Shown here in pieces: positions 12,701 through 22,884 of a stretch of 64,000 bases of DNA. The DNA comes from Galaxea fascicularis (lineage: Eukaryota > Cnidaria > Anthozoa > Scleractinia > Euphylliidae). Within the stretch, counting starts at the first letter, position 1. The number at the start of each line of letters is the position of its first letter. The stretch lies in NCBI GenBank assembly GCA_948470475.1, contig OX419343.1:21563321-21627320 (forward strand). The letters run 5' to 3'. Made by a program: the position numbers and the translations under genes. The notes beneath the pieces were generated by a model. The model was not told the DNA's origin and ran no database searches. It was given only the letters and a program-made list of their open reading frames with translations.

Positions 12701-15700
12701 TCTTAAAATCAAAATATCTATAAACTCTTTACTCTGGCATACTGACAGGGTATGGCTCTTATTTTGTGATCTACATGTAAAGGATTGGATTGAAAAAATC
12801 AGCATCCATGTATGGCTTGTACCAAAAAGTGAACCAACTGAATAATTTCTTATGAAAGCCACAACAAAAGAAATCAATCATACATAAGATCCTGTTATTC
12901 CTCTCTGAAGAGTTTCTGGCAAAAGTCATACACTAATTGCTCGAATCCCAGCCTTCAAATTGCAAAAGAAGTGAAGACTTTCCATTTCTGACACCATGTC
13001 CAGTCTGCAGTAGAGGGAGTTTAAAGAAAGCCACAAGAATCTAGAACAAAAATTCGTCTTCGAAATCGCCACCCTTCATCCTGACAGTATCAACAAAACT
13101 TTTCATTCAATTAATTAAGTTCATATTCCTGTTTTTCACAATACCACCAATTCCGTAGCTCCATCCTCTCTATGTAAAGCACACATGACCCATAATTCGC
13201 TCTGACAAAGGGCTACAATGTAACTTAATGTCAGCTTTTAGAATCCATGTAGGTGACCAATTTATATTGAACCAAGAAAAAGTACTGCACTTACTTGGTG
13301 GTCCTGGCATGTGACCATCAGGAGGTCCAGGCATACGACCGGGGTGTGGTCCATTGGGACCCATCGGAAATCGAGGCCTTGGACCAAATCCGGGAGGCCC
13401 ATGATCAGGTCCATGTCCCATTCCTGGCCTGGGACCATGCATGAAGGGATCTGGACCTCTTGGTGGGAATGGTCCATGCATCCCTGGACGAATCATCTCT
13501 GGTGGAGGTGGGCCCCTAAAAAGAAAAAAAATAGTCATCCAACAATGCCAAAAATGTATCAGTGCTCATAAATACAGCGAACACACTAAGCAGGCACATT
13601 CAGATGTTCTTGATCTGGCAATTATTTTGATGCAGTGACTACAATAAACAACATAAAAGGTGTCTGTATTCATGAACTGAGCTCAAGCACTCAAGCACTC
13701 AACCCAACCTGTATTAGCTTTAGTCCCAAACTGTCAGTTTTACAGGGTCAATAAGTTGAAGTGGTAATTGTCCAATTACAGTACAAAACAAGTGTCTGGT
13801 TCACTTTATGTCATTTACATGATCCAAAGTTCCTACACTGTAAGTATATATAATCATCAAAATTTCACTTTCCAGAAATTGTAGGAGGCCAAGCAAATGA
13901 CTGAATTTTAAAGAACCCTACACAACTTATTTCAAGAGAAAAATGCATCCGCGCACTAGTGATAAAAGAAGTTACATGTACTTTAGTGCACATGTACGTC
14001 TTACAACAGAATAAACAGTCAAAATGGTTACCACTTACATCATTGGTCCACCTCTTCCACGAGTTCTTCCTTGGTCCCTTTTGTTCCAGTTCCTGTCATC
14101 TTGTCTTCTAAAATCTCTCTCTAAAAATAAAGTGGCAAAATGTTGGCACTTTTATCTCTACTTTTGATTCTGAAAATAACTTTAATATCAAGTGTAGAGA
14201 CAAAAGTGTGATAAAGTGATATTGCACCCCAAGGAAGGCCAGAGTACAATGTACCTCTGTCAATAAAATAATCTACTATCACGTACTCCACTGAAAGTTA
14301 AATTGGCCTCCCCTAGCACCAACTTTACTGAGCATTACTACCTGTGCATGTATACAGGGTGTTTCAAAAGTTTGTTCCGATTTAAAGTTGCTAACTTTTT
14401 AAACAAATCAATTGTTTCTTAGAACTTTTTTAACAAATTGAGGTAGAGAATTATTTTATTAAAATAGCTGGCAATAGCAATTTTAGTCATTGATTAGATG
14501 CCTTTGTTTCGATTTTCGCACCAAATGTGCACACACGCGTTTTCCCGCCATTTTCCCTCCCCTTGTGTATGTCATTCCTTTCCCGACTTTTTTGTTATTC
14601 TGTGATTTTTTTCCTGAACTTTCTGCCTTCTCTGTCACGAAAATGAAGTCAGACATTGTTTTTGCTCAAGCTCAAGCAGCAATATTACGATCATCTGGTC
14701 ATTCAGTCAAAGAAATCGCTAAATTTTTTAACAAGACGAAATGTTGGGTGAACAAGTGGTCGAAAAAGAGAGTGCTTTGAAGACAAACCAAGGAGTGGAC
14801 GACCATCTGTTTTGACCAATTGTGCTCGAAAATCAATCAAGAAAGCAAAGTACAAACGGAACAATTCAACAAGGAAGATTGCAAAGAGTCTTCAGCAGAA
14901 AAATATCGAAGTTTCGAACATAACGGTGTGGAGATACATGACTAGGAAAGGATGGAAGGCTTTCAAGCGAAAGAAAATACCTTTGTTAAGCGAAAAGCAA
15001 AGGAAAGCCTGTTTGAGATTCGCCAAGAAATACGCGAACCTGACAGCAGAAGATTGGGACATTTTTTTATTTACAGATGAGTGTCCTAAATATCTTTTCC
15101 ATTATCCTAATCCAAAAAACGATATCGTATGGGGCTCGCAGGAATGTGATGTTCCTCCAGCTTTCCAAGTGAAGCAAAGTGCGAAGGTGATGGTGTGGGG
15201 TGGCATGACAGGTCGTGGGCTCACAAAGTTACACATGCTACCCACAGGCCAAACATTAACTTCTGAGTACTACATCAACCAAATTCTTGAGAAAGAAGTG
15301 AAACCATTAACATCAAGGAGGCATGTGACAGGTGGCCCGATAGAGAGGAAGTTGTTTAGCTCAAAGAAAGAGATGACATTCGTTCAGGATGGAGCACCGG
15401 CTCACACTTCAAAGGCAACTCAGTCATGGTGTCAAAAGAATTTGCCAAACTTTGTAGCCAAGGATGGCTGGCCAGCGAACTCTCCTGATCTCAATCCCAT
15501 TGAGAACATCTGGAGTATCATTGATGAGACAACGTACAAAGACCCAGCCCCCAAAACGATGAAACAGCTTAAAAGGCGACTACGCTTTGCATGGAAAAAT
15601 GTGACTCTTGACACGCTAAGGGAACTCGCACATTCTATGCCTAGGCGCTTAGAAAATGTCATTAAAAATAAAGGCGGGCATTCTGGTTACTAATAATTTC

Positions 15701-18700
15701 AATGATCGAATGAAAAATAAGCAAAAAATAATATACCTAATTTTTAAAGAGGTAGGTCAAATAAATAATGAAACGTTAGAAGAAAACAAATTGAAACGAA
15801 CTTTTGAAACACCCTGTACATGCACCTTGATTGATTGTAGCTGTGTCATTACTTAATACTAGTGTTCCAGATAACTTTGAGAGTTCACAGGACACAGAAG
15901 CTTTCTAAGGGTCAGTAGACATGGATCAAGGCTAGTGACAACAAAATTACTCAAACTCATTGTTCCACATACTGGACTCATGTTTGTCGATCTTGTGATG
16001 TTGCTCCTTGGGCCGTTCAGACTTGAACCGCTGTCTGTTCCTCTTCCCTTCATCTTCACTATCACTGTCATTCTTCATTTTCTCTTTACCCATGGCTACT
16101 TGTGGTGACTCCTTTTTCACTTCAACTGTTAGTTACAAGTGATACCCCCAGACAATATTAATTTTGCTTCTTACACTGTATGTTGTAGCAGCCCACAAAA
16201 TTTAAATGTTGTCCATCTCAAAACTCACTACCAACCCCTCCCTTACCTTCCACCATCCCCCACTGTTTCTTTCTCTTTTCCCTCCACACAAACAAACTCT
16301 TTAACCCTTGAAACACTAACACACTAAGATCAGCATGTATAATCACCGCACTGTTTTCCATACTTCTTAATGGCTATGATGATGAGATTTTTTTAAACAA
16401 TCAAGACCGTTGTTACTTGTTGATCACTTTTTTCTCACAACTTTTATGTTTACTTACTGAGCAATGTTACTACAAGGAGAATTAACTTCAAATGTAGCCT
16501 TTGCCTGATTGTTTGTTCTAACAATGGTGAGCTAGAGGTGCAGAGCATATCTAAGAAATTACCACCATTTATTATATCTCTAAATTAGTACGTACGCTGT
16601 GATTGGTCAATTTTGAGGGCTGTACTTCACTGTACAGCCCGCTAAATTTGAAAGTTTTCTTTCTTGCGCGCCCAATTAACCTCAAAGATATCGTTTTCTC
16701 GGTCTGTACTGTAAGTTACGGATCCATGTTTTTTCCCGTTGATTTGTGACCTGCGTGCTTCACACTTGGGCCATAAGTGAACAGGGAAAAAACTTGGTCT
16801 GTAACTTACAGTATGGACCTCAAACTCGGTTAGTGAGAGGTATATATGTTACAGGTTAAATTTGATCACAGGTCATTTTTGATTTAACCTAGGTCAAAAT
16901 GAAATTCCTTTGTCTCCTAACCCTAATTATTCATGAGAAGACAAAGCATTTCATTTTTACCTAGGTTAAATAAAAAATGACCAGACATCAAATTTAACCT
17001 GTAACATATACGTGTACATGCAATAGAAAATGTGGAAGAAAGTCACCCTTTGTGACGGCAAACTTAACATACATGTAAACTTTAAAACCAACAATCTCAA
17101 AGTTCACTGACTGTTGAAGCAGCAGCAAACATTAAAGGCCTTACAAGATGGGGCATTGGGCATACTATGCAGTGCATTTTCATCTTTGCAAGCACTGAAA
17201 TAATTTTGTATGATTTTCAGCACATACAGTATGTACTAAACATTGTTTGAATCAGTTCTACAGATGTTGATTGCCATACAGGACTTTCAAAGCCTTCGAT
17301 TTAAAGTTTGAAATTATACTCTTTGTCCCCCAATTAGAACACTTTTAAGGGTGAATGATGACAAAGTAGCTCCTGTAATCAGTTTACTTTGTGCATCACC
17401 TTTTTGAGGGGTTTTCTTGCTGTTTTCAGCAGCTGCATCAGACAGGCTTTTAATCTCTTTATCAATGTCATCCAGCTCATCATCTCCATGGATACTTACA
17501 GCATCCAAATCAACATTGTTAGCCCTATGCAATGACAAAATCACATCAATTTTAATCGCATCAAATTGCATCAAAATCACATCAATTTGAAGGAAACCAA
17601 TCATGACTTTGGGATATAAAAAGTAAGAAAGAAAGGTCAAGGATGTTTATACTCGAGGGATTCAGTGGTACGAAATTTGTATCTTTCATATCTTAGCTAT
17701 TTTAACCCATTGACTTCCGTGCCAGCCAAAACCGGCCACACAAGACTCCCATGCTTCAAAACATTGTAGCTTTCTCAATCGCACGAATATTGCCTTAATT
17801 GTCAGTTCTGAGCACAAAATGGTCCAGTGCCCTTTAAATTTGGATATCCAATAAATGCAATAAACTTAGCGATTTTCACCAAATATCGCCTTTTGAGTTT
17901 GGACAAGAACGAAAATGACCGTTTTTAACATCAAAGAGAAATGACGAAAATGCCCCTTTTTGCCTTTATGGTTTTAAAGAAATCATTGTTGAAAAACAAA
18001 ACTTCAACCATCATAAGAAAATTCAGTCCTTGTTCTAGCTTAGAAATGACTTTTTTTGTTCATATTCTTCTCCCGAGCGCAGATACAGCCTTTTGTTCCA
18101 GTGCATTCAGGCCTTCCGGCCATTTTCAATATTTCAACCACATTGCATGCTGGGAAATAACGAGAATTTTTCACAGCGCCTGTTCCTTCCCCCAATTCTA
18201 CAGCCACTCCCACCAACCGCCAAAAATTTGTGCTTGTGGTGATTTTCAGTGCTCACAAATTCCAAAATATGTGGCAGTAGGTCGAGTCTCAAAGGTACTA
18301 AGCGTCCAACTGGCCAAATTCTCAGTTCATCGAGTAACAAGCCAAATTTGACAACAAAGTACATCACCTTGCTCGGTTCTTTGAGAAAGTGGACTCTTAG
18401 CTACCGCCGCGCTTAATGATGCTCATCAGGCAGCCACTACAGATGAAAAATGGCTGTAAACTTAGCAAAAATTGCAAGCAAACCCAACTTGGGCTGTTCT
18501 TGTAGCTCCACGGATGAAAAATAGCTACGTCATAATGACGTTTTGAGAAACCTTGAGCCTCCAGTGCTTTAGGACAGCACCGCTTTCCATGGTAGTTTCA
18601 AATAAAGAGTCATGACATGCTATGGATCACTTATGGGTGGAAAATCACTCCGAAAACATAAAAACGGCTGGTAGTCAAGTTCACAGCCTGCAAAATACTG

Positions 18701-21686
18701 AAGCTTCAGTGACTTGGAAAGCTTCTTGTAAAACTAAACTTTTCACAAATGGAATGGATGAAGTTATGACAACTGATCATAGAGGTGACTATCTAGGGTG
18801 AGCTTTTGTGGGATCAGAAAACATTACTACTAAAGATTCTTATAACTGTGTCAGACCAAAACAAATCCACAAGGATTTCATACTAATGACTATGTTGCAG
18901 TTAAATATTAAATTCAGGAAAACATTTTTTAAATGTGGCTAAATGTAATTTAGGCGAAGTTAAAATCGAGACAGTGCAGGCAGCGGTCTTCTTCATGGTG
19001 GCTCAGACCTGCTACGGGGCAGCCCGGTAAGTGGCAGGGTTCTGGGTATTAACAGGGCTCATATTTCTGAGACTCATTGTGCAATTATTCATGCTGCTTT
19101 TGCGAAGCCTTCGTGTCATTCTGCCCCCACCCCCTTTTCCCGCCCATGTAGGTATGTGTCACCTTATCTCCACTGATTTCCTAGTCAGTGTGACGGTGCT
19201 GGATGGTGGTTGCCGCTCACAGGGTTGCCATGGTTACCTTGGCTCTCAGCTCGTCCGCTTTCCTTCCCACCATCCGTGTAAGCACCATCCCCCAACCTCA
19301 TCTATTGCTGATGAGTTTAACCTTTGTCTCCTAAGCTCAATTTAGAATAATTAGGCTTAGGGGGCAAAGGGATTTGAGAAGCAACCTGTTTTAGGTTGAA
19401 AATTTTTACTTGCAACAGCAACATACCACCAATGGTGGCTTTCAAACTTAGATGATCACTGTGAGAGAGTTGCAGTTACACAATGACATACAGTGTAAGC
19501 CCAAAAAATTCCTTTACATGACAAGTAGCATTTACAAAGCATAACAATTTGAAGAGCCCTTTACACAATTCTACCATCGATTGATTGGACAATCTCACTG
19601 CTCAGTTCTACAACTGTAGAGGGGCTACAACCGGTGAAAAATAAAAAATACTTTGACTAAGAAACTGATAGACATCACAAAGTACGTGGGCAACCTATAA
19701 ATACAGGCATGATGTCTTTCTTAACTCACCCTTCGCCTTCATCATCACTCTTCAACAACTTTTCTTCGTCAACATCTTCCAATTCATCCTCTGATTTCCT
19801 TGGCTGAAATATGATGTAAGAAATTCAGTCAACTAGAGATTCTTGTAATGTACAGCTATCTGCAAAAACTGTAAATATACATGTACTGTGCATTTCGTAA
19901 CTGCATGCTGTAAAATACAAAGAACAAGAAAATAATTTCTCTTGTTCTGTGTATTTACACTGAGCTGTAACTGTGTATTTAACTGTCTTTAACTTTCGTT
20001 CAAGTTATAAATTTGCTACATGTAGATCCCTTTAAACATTTTCTAAAATATTGTTTCATTAATATTTCTATCTTTGTTAAATGTATTTCTGAGTTTTAGG
20101 TCATGTATCTGCAATTATTGCAGTATACATGACCTAAAAATCAAAACTACATTTAACAAAGATAGAAATATCAATGAAACAATATTTTAGAAAATGTTTA
20201 AAGGGATCTATACGTAGCAAATTTGTAACTTGAATGAAAGTTTAAGATACTTGATGAATAAAAATTTGCCCATGTACAGCTGGCAAAATCCAAAAGAATT
20301 ACATGCATTCACCTAACAATGAGGTTGCACAGCACAATAGTGTACACAAGTACCTTCTTAGCAGCAGGCCCTGGGGTTTCTCCATCAGCTTTTTTAGAAT
20401 CATCTTGTCTGAAAAACCAAAATTTACAGTAAGCAACCACCATTCAAGAGCAGGGAAATAAAAGTAAAATCTCACATTGCAAACTATAAACATCATTGAA
20501 AAGAGTTCCTACTTTTTCTTTTCCGCAACCGGGGTTTTCTTCTCCTTAGGAGCTTCCCTACTCTGTTGCCGCTGATGTGGAGGTGGTTTTCCAGGTCTCC
20601 TCCCCCTAGCCCTATCTCCCCACATGTGGGGCCCATCAAACTCCCCCATAGGCATCCTAGGTCGCATGTGTCCTGGTGGCATCCCCATAGGACCAGGTGG
20701 ACCATGAGGGCCAGGCATATGACCACGCATCATGGGCCCTAAGGGACCACGTGGGTGAGGGCCTGGAGGTCCCATCATCATAGGACCTGGGGGTCTTGGC
20801 ATGGGTCCTCCTGGTGGCATGCGAGGTCCATGATGAGGTCCTCCAGGACCAAAAGGAGGAAATGGATGTGGTCCATGATGTCTGAATGGTGGTCTGGGAC
20901 CTCCTCGCATTCCATGTTCTTCAAAAAATTAAAAGCAATCATTACCGGTAAACGTCACTTGGATTAAAGCAAACAAGAAGTAGTAACTAGCACTTCCCTG
21001 TATAATATCCTCGTGAAGAAAAAAACTGAGACAGCTTATCAAAAATGGAAACCAGTTGTGTTAACTATTATATTTTTTTAACCAAAGCCAACTCAAGTTC
21101 TTACCAAAGTCAACTCCAAGACTTCCTAGTTCATCTGTTTAAAAAAATCAAAATAAAATTGAGTTTATATCATAATACAATAAAGACAAGGCTAATAATT
21201 ATTTATCAATTACTTCATCTCTAGAAAACATAGATTTGCACTAAACCAACCAGTTCCTCATGCAACCGAGTTACACTGCAAGCCTTATTATTTTGTGTGT
21301 TCCTATGATAGCTTTTGTTTCTGAATTGGGCTTAGTGTAAATGTATTTCTCTTCTCAGAAACACTGATTATAGAATATTTTTTGGCAATGCCTTCCCAAA
21401 GGCCTTGATCAGCTATTTTATCTTCATGGGTAGCCCAAGCATAATATAAGAGCTAGTAAGGGAAATAAAACTTGGAATAAATAAAAAAAAATGAGTTGAC
21501 TCTCTTTAAAAAAATATGGTTAACACAACTAGTTTCCCAAGTGCAATGATTTCTTAATAAGCTCTGTCTGTTTTTTCTTCACGAGGACATCGTACAGTAC
21601 AGGGAATAGCTACTTAATGGTTTCCAATGGATAAAATTTATTAATAAAGTACAAAATAATGTTACCTGGTGTTGTTGTATGTCTTA
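5287..21686 (-). CDS. RBM33: RBM33-like RNA-binding protein, 18 exons seen, N-terminus missing
   Basis: The joined reading frame is at least 1048 residues. Coding exons in 5'-to-3' order are 21686-21666, 21134-21105, 20918-20513, 20408-20354, 19803-19730, 17524-17400, 16125-15973 (or 15951), 14120-14039, 13515-13295, 12572-12498, 11293-10944, 10672-10094, 9586-9417, 8288-8118, 7761-7452, 6739-6545, 6031-5943 and 5329-5287. Every junction has GT-AG and matching phase, which is the main evidence. The order of regions is Pro/Gly/His/Met-rich, acidic, Arg/Gly, Pro/Gly-rich, poly-Ala, RS, RE/RD, then a C-terminal RRM-like fold. That C-terminus and the total length fit metazoan RBM33, an RNA-binding protein linked to mRNA export and m6A demethylation. 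The strong RS region is less typical, so another SR-related protein is possible. No upstream exon with the N-terminal methionine was recognised above 21686. A Tc1 transposon and several MITEs lie in its introns. Confidence 0.72.
7452..7761 (-). CDS. RBM33: RBM33-like gene: RE/RD-rich exon
   Basis: The 310-nt exon encodes about 103 residues dominated by alternating Arg with Glu or Asp, then an SR patch (RRSRSRDRSSHRRENRES). It begins after TTACAG and ends at GTTAGA. The plus-strand and other-frame open readings here are by-products of the repetitive sequence. Such single-helix charged regions often carry nuclear-speckle targeting. Confidence 0.75.
8118..9586 (-). CDS. RBM33: RBM33-like gene: two RS-domain exons
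   Basis: Exon 9586-9417 begins with basic residues (AHKSKKHRRRYSADSAESD) and runs into Ser-Arg pairs. Exon 8288-8118 continues with RSRSFSRSVSPRTPQPRSP and ends in RERER repeats. Together they form an RS domain of about 70 residues, a phosphorylatable interaction module of splicing and mRNA-export factors. Two CAGGG-ended MITEs (8405-8668 and 9242-9390) lie in the introns close to these exons. Confidence 0.75.
8405..8668. mobile_element. CAGGGTTCGCACG-type MITE
   Basis: The left end is CAGGGCTTTTTTCGACC and the right end GCGTGCGAACCCTG. Both arms carry the motif AAGGACTTTTxAAGGCCTT in inverted order. It is 264 bp long, in an RBM33-like intron. The ends fit hAT-type non-autonomous elements. 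Confidence 0.7.
9242..9390. mobile_element. CAGGGGTTTCA-ended MITE
   Basis: The perfect 11-bp inverted ends CAGGGGTTTCA and TGAAACCCCTG enclose 149 bp with two internal CAAAGTAGGTxGCG repeats. It ends 26 bp from the RS exon 9417-9586. Confidence 0.72.
10094..10672 (-). CDS. RBM33: RBM33-like gene: large exon with poly-alanine tracts
   Basis: This 193-codon exon starts at GGA after a TTCACAG acceptor and ends at GTGAGA. It runs from a Gly/Pro/Met-rich part to a better-ordered segment (PMSEPERIVIGHRVTVPNME), then two alanine runs encoded by mixed GCN codons, then a Tyr/Gln-rich end (YASMYGAEWQLMQQQRDAAY). The mixed codons argue for a selected tract rather than a recent triplet expansion. Its frame-shifted shadows on both strands are not genes. 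Confidence 0.78.
10944..13515 (-). CDS. RBM33: RBM33-like gene: three Pro/Gly/Met-rich exons
   Basis: The exons are 13515-13295, 12572-12498 and 11293-10944. They encode collagen-like GP-rich sequence with MHGPFPP, HGPDHGPPGFGPRPR and long PGP/GPGP runs. The sequence is compositionally biased, and such regions are usually disordered. The phases 1-1, 2-1 and 2-0 all match their neighbours. These exons are GC-richer than the surrounding introns, which helps mark them. Confidence 0.75.
11924..12088. repeat. Hairpin MITE, TTTGTCTCC family
   Basis: The arms GTTGTGGTTCAATTTTATCC and its near-complement (11938 and 12078 ends) fold around a loop with ATTATCATACATTATCATAC. The arms contain AAATTTGTCTCCCTTTGTTT, related to the other TTTGTCTCC hairpins in this window. 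Confidence 0.7.
12395..12485 (+). repeat. LINE 3'-end fragment
   Basis: TTGAGGAGCCCCACTGGGGA followed by AATAAAGTATGTATG resembles the 3' end of an L2/CR1-type non-LTR element with a TATG tail. No coding part is attached. Confidence 0.45.
14039..16125 (-). CDS. RBM33: RBM33-like gene: charged exon and RG-rich exon flanking a transposon
   Basis: The exon 16125 to 15973/15951 encodes a Lys/Glu/Asp-rich stretch (KKESPQVAMGKEKMKNDSDS and onward). Exon 14120-14039 encodes a stretch ending in an RG motif (RTRGRGGPMM). The intron between them holds the whole Tc1-like transposon. The donor is ambiguous. GTATGT at 15972 joins in frame to the first AG of an AGAGAG acceptor. GTAATT at 15950 joins in frame to the third AG. 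The second option adds SMWNNEFE-type residues. Confidence 0.68.
14353..15818 (+). mobile_element. Tc1/mariner DNA transposon, DD37E type
   Basis: Terminal inverted repeats CAGGGTGTTTCAAAAGTTTG (14355) and its complement ending at 15816 enclose about 1.46 kb, flanked by TA duplications at 14353-14354 and 15817-15818. It encodes one transposase. It sits inside an intron of the RBM33-like gene in opposite orientation. Removing the element and one TA leaves a perfect 18-bp palindrome as the original target. Confidence 0.93.
14643..15693 (+). pseudogene. Tc1-like transposase, frameshifted near the N-terminus
   Basis: The ATG at 14643 opens an HTH-type segment (SGHSVKEIAKFFNKTKCWVN). The frame stops at TGA 14778-14780, while the neighbouring frame continues from the same point to TAA at 15691. 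A one- or two-base indel in the A-rich run near 14763-14768 explains this. The catalytic triad is intact: D in FTDE, D in VQDGAPAH, E in SPDLNPIENIW, with 37 residues between the second D and the E. That spacing marks the DD37E group rather than classical DD34E Tc1. The single lesion suggests fairly recent activity. Confidence 0.9.
16571..16848. repeat. Dispersed repeat with GTACTGTAAGTTACGGA hairpin (copy A)
   Basis: It contains CTGTACTGTAAGTTACGGAT and its complement CTGTAACTTACAGTATGGAC. The same sequence occurs in reverse orientation at 60911-61202, including CGCTGTGATTGGTCAATTTT and CTCGGTTAGTgAGAGG. It lies directly beside the hairpin MITE at 16841. Confidence 0.75.
16841..17010. mobile_element. 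Hairpin MITE, TTTGTCTCCTAACCCTAAT family
   Basis: The arms TATATGTTACAGGTTAAATT and its complement at 16991-17010 enclose a second pair of arms (ATGAAATTCCTTTGTCTCCT). The element is nearly all palindrome. Confidence 0.75.
17400..20408 (-). CDS. RBM33: RBM33-like gene: three acidic exons
   Basis: The exons are 20408-20354, 19803-19730 and 17524-17400. They read QDDSKKADGETPGPAAKK, then PRKSEDELEDVDEEKLLKSD and following residues, then a stretch beginning NNVDLDAVSIHGDDELDDID. This Asp/Glu- and Ser-rich region resembles the acidic segment of RBM33 proteins. All donors and acceptors are canonical. The 2.2 kb intron between 17524 and 19730 holds no further exon I can support. Confidence 0.7.
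19321..19425. repeat. Partial TTTGTCTCC-family hairpin
   Basis: CCTTTGTCTCCTAAGCTCAA pairs with GGCTTAGGGGGCAAAGGGA, followed by TTTAGGTTGAAAATTTTTAC as in the 31350 copy. Confidence 0.55.
19986..20246. mobile_element. 261-bp palindromic MITE
   Basis: Arms of about 120 bp begin CTTTAACTTTCGTTCAAGTT and end with the complement AACTTGAATGAAAGTTTAAG. The centre is TGCAATTATTGCA. It lies between two acidic exons of the RBM33-like gene. Confidence 0.78.
20513..20918 (-). CDS. RBM33: RBM33-like gene: Pro/Gly/His/Met-rich exon
   Basis: This 406-nt exon encodes repeated PPG, HGP, RPPGP and MRG-type motifs and ends in a Lys/Glu-rich stretch (KEKKTPVAEKKK). It is low-complexity and probably disordered. 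An in-frame ATG at 20910 (MRGGPRPPF) could be an alternative start if transcription begins downstream of the foldback element, but the open frame continues into the micro-exons upstream. Confidence 0.75.
20978..21616. repeat. Inverted repeat around the 30-nt exon
   Basis: The left arm 20978-21082 (TTCCCTGTATAATATCCTCG onward) and right arm about 21505-21616 are inverted copies at moderate identity. Both contain CCTCGTGAAGAAAAAA and AGTTGTGTTAAC or their complements. Exon 21105-21134 lies between them. It could be a non-autonomous transposon whose interior now carries an exon. Confidence 0.65.
21105..21686 (-). CDS. RBM33: RBM33-like gene: two micro-exons (21 and 30 nt)
   Basis: The 21-nt exon at 21686-21666 follows a TTTGTAG acceptor and ends at GTAACA. 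It reads RHTTTP after a split first codon. The 30-nt exon at 21134-21105 reads DELGSLGVDF and ends at GTAAGA. The phases link: G plus AT gives Asp, and G plus AA gives Glu at the next exon. The 21-nt exon starts mid-codon, so at least one coding exon is still missing upstream. Exons this small are easy to call by chance, so the 21-nt one is the least certain. The 30-nt exon lies between the arms of an inverted repeat. Confidence 0.5.
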
Positions 21687-21736
21687 CTACAAAGGAGAGA
21701 AAGGTAAGAAAGCATTGCCATCTCAGTGATCAAACC

Positions 21737-22884
21737 ACAGGCGGCCCAGACGTTGTTTGTGATTTACATATATGACAGTATTGCGCCATTTAAGAGAATG
21801 TATGAAAATGGTTCAAAAATCGCTCTAAATTCAACTTGTAGTCAAGGATTTAAATGAAAGAAGCTTACCTTTAATAGTCTGCGCTTGTGTTATTTTGAAG
21901 TCTTTGTGGCAGCTGAGTCGTTCTAAAGTCGTTCTAAAGGCATTTTGATGATTAAAACTTTTCCCGGTTTGCTTTCCAGTAAAGAGAAACGAAAGGCTGG
22001 CGACATGGTCGGCCGACGGTTCGCACTCAAAGCTCCATAAATTCCACTAAAATGCTCGGAGCTCACCAAAATTGCCTCACGGCAGCCGTCGATAATTCTT
22101 CTTTCTAGTTGCTTCGCCTCGGATTCCAAGGTTTATCTTATCCGCCCGAAAAACGCTCCTTCTCGAGCGCTGGCTGCCCATTTTTGCTTTGTCTAGATCC
22201 GTAACGAGTTATCTTGGCCACGGATTTCAAAATCGTTGGCTTAGCGACCCCTCCGTCACGACAAAGTCGCCCTCAACCATAGGGAGGTACAGGTCAAATT
22301 ACACCAGAAACGGCGGGAAACTCACCGCTTGCAGAGGAAATTGACCTGTGCCTCCCTACGGTTGAGGACGACTTTGTCGTGACAGAGGGGTCGCTAAGTC
22401 AACGATTTTGAAATCCGTGGCCAAGATAACTCGTTACGGATCTAGACAAAGCAAAAATGGGCAGCCAGCGTTTTTCGGGCGGATAAGATAAACCTTGGAA
22501 TCCGAGGCGAAGCAACTAGAAAGAAGAATTATCGACGGCTGCCGTGAGGCAATTTTGGCGAGCTCCGAGCATTTTGGTGGAATTTATGGAGCTTTGAGTG
22601 CGAACCGTCGGCCGACCAATGTCGCCAGCCTTTCGTTTCTCTTTACTGGAAAGCAAACTGGGAAAAGTTAAAATCATCAAAATGCCTTTAGAACGACTTT
22701 AGAACGACTCAGCTGCCACAAAGACTTCAAAATAACACAAGCGCAGACTAAGGTAAGCTTCTTTCATTTAAATCCTTGACTACAAGTTGAATTTAGAGCG
22801 ATTTTTGAACCATTTTCATACATTCTCTTAAATGGCACAATACTGTCAAGGATGTTTATCACAAACAACGTCTGGGCCGCCTGT
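21737..22884. mobile_element. Foldback DNA element with 9-bp target duplication, Mutator-like
   Basis: Two arms of about 550-560 bp are inverted copies around a spacer of about 40 bp near 22300-22336. The ends are ACAGGCGGCCCAGACGTTGT and its complement. Both flanks carry GATCAAACC (21728-21736 and 22885-22893), a perfect 9-bp duplication. Nine-bp duplications with long TIRs are typical of Mutator-like elements. The arms contain a 68-codon open frame but no transposase, so it is non-autonomous. It lies just upstream of the first exon recognised for the RBM33-like gene. Confidence 0.85.

Noticed and set aside
21923..22129. 68-codon minus frame as first exon of the RBM33-like gene
   Set aside because: It lies wholly in the foldback arm, lacks an ATG start, ends in a stop before any donor in its frame, and has a diverged mirror copy in the other arm.
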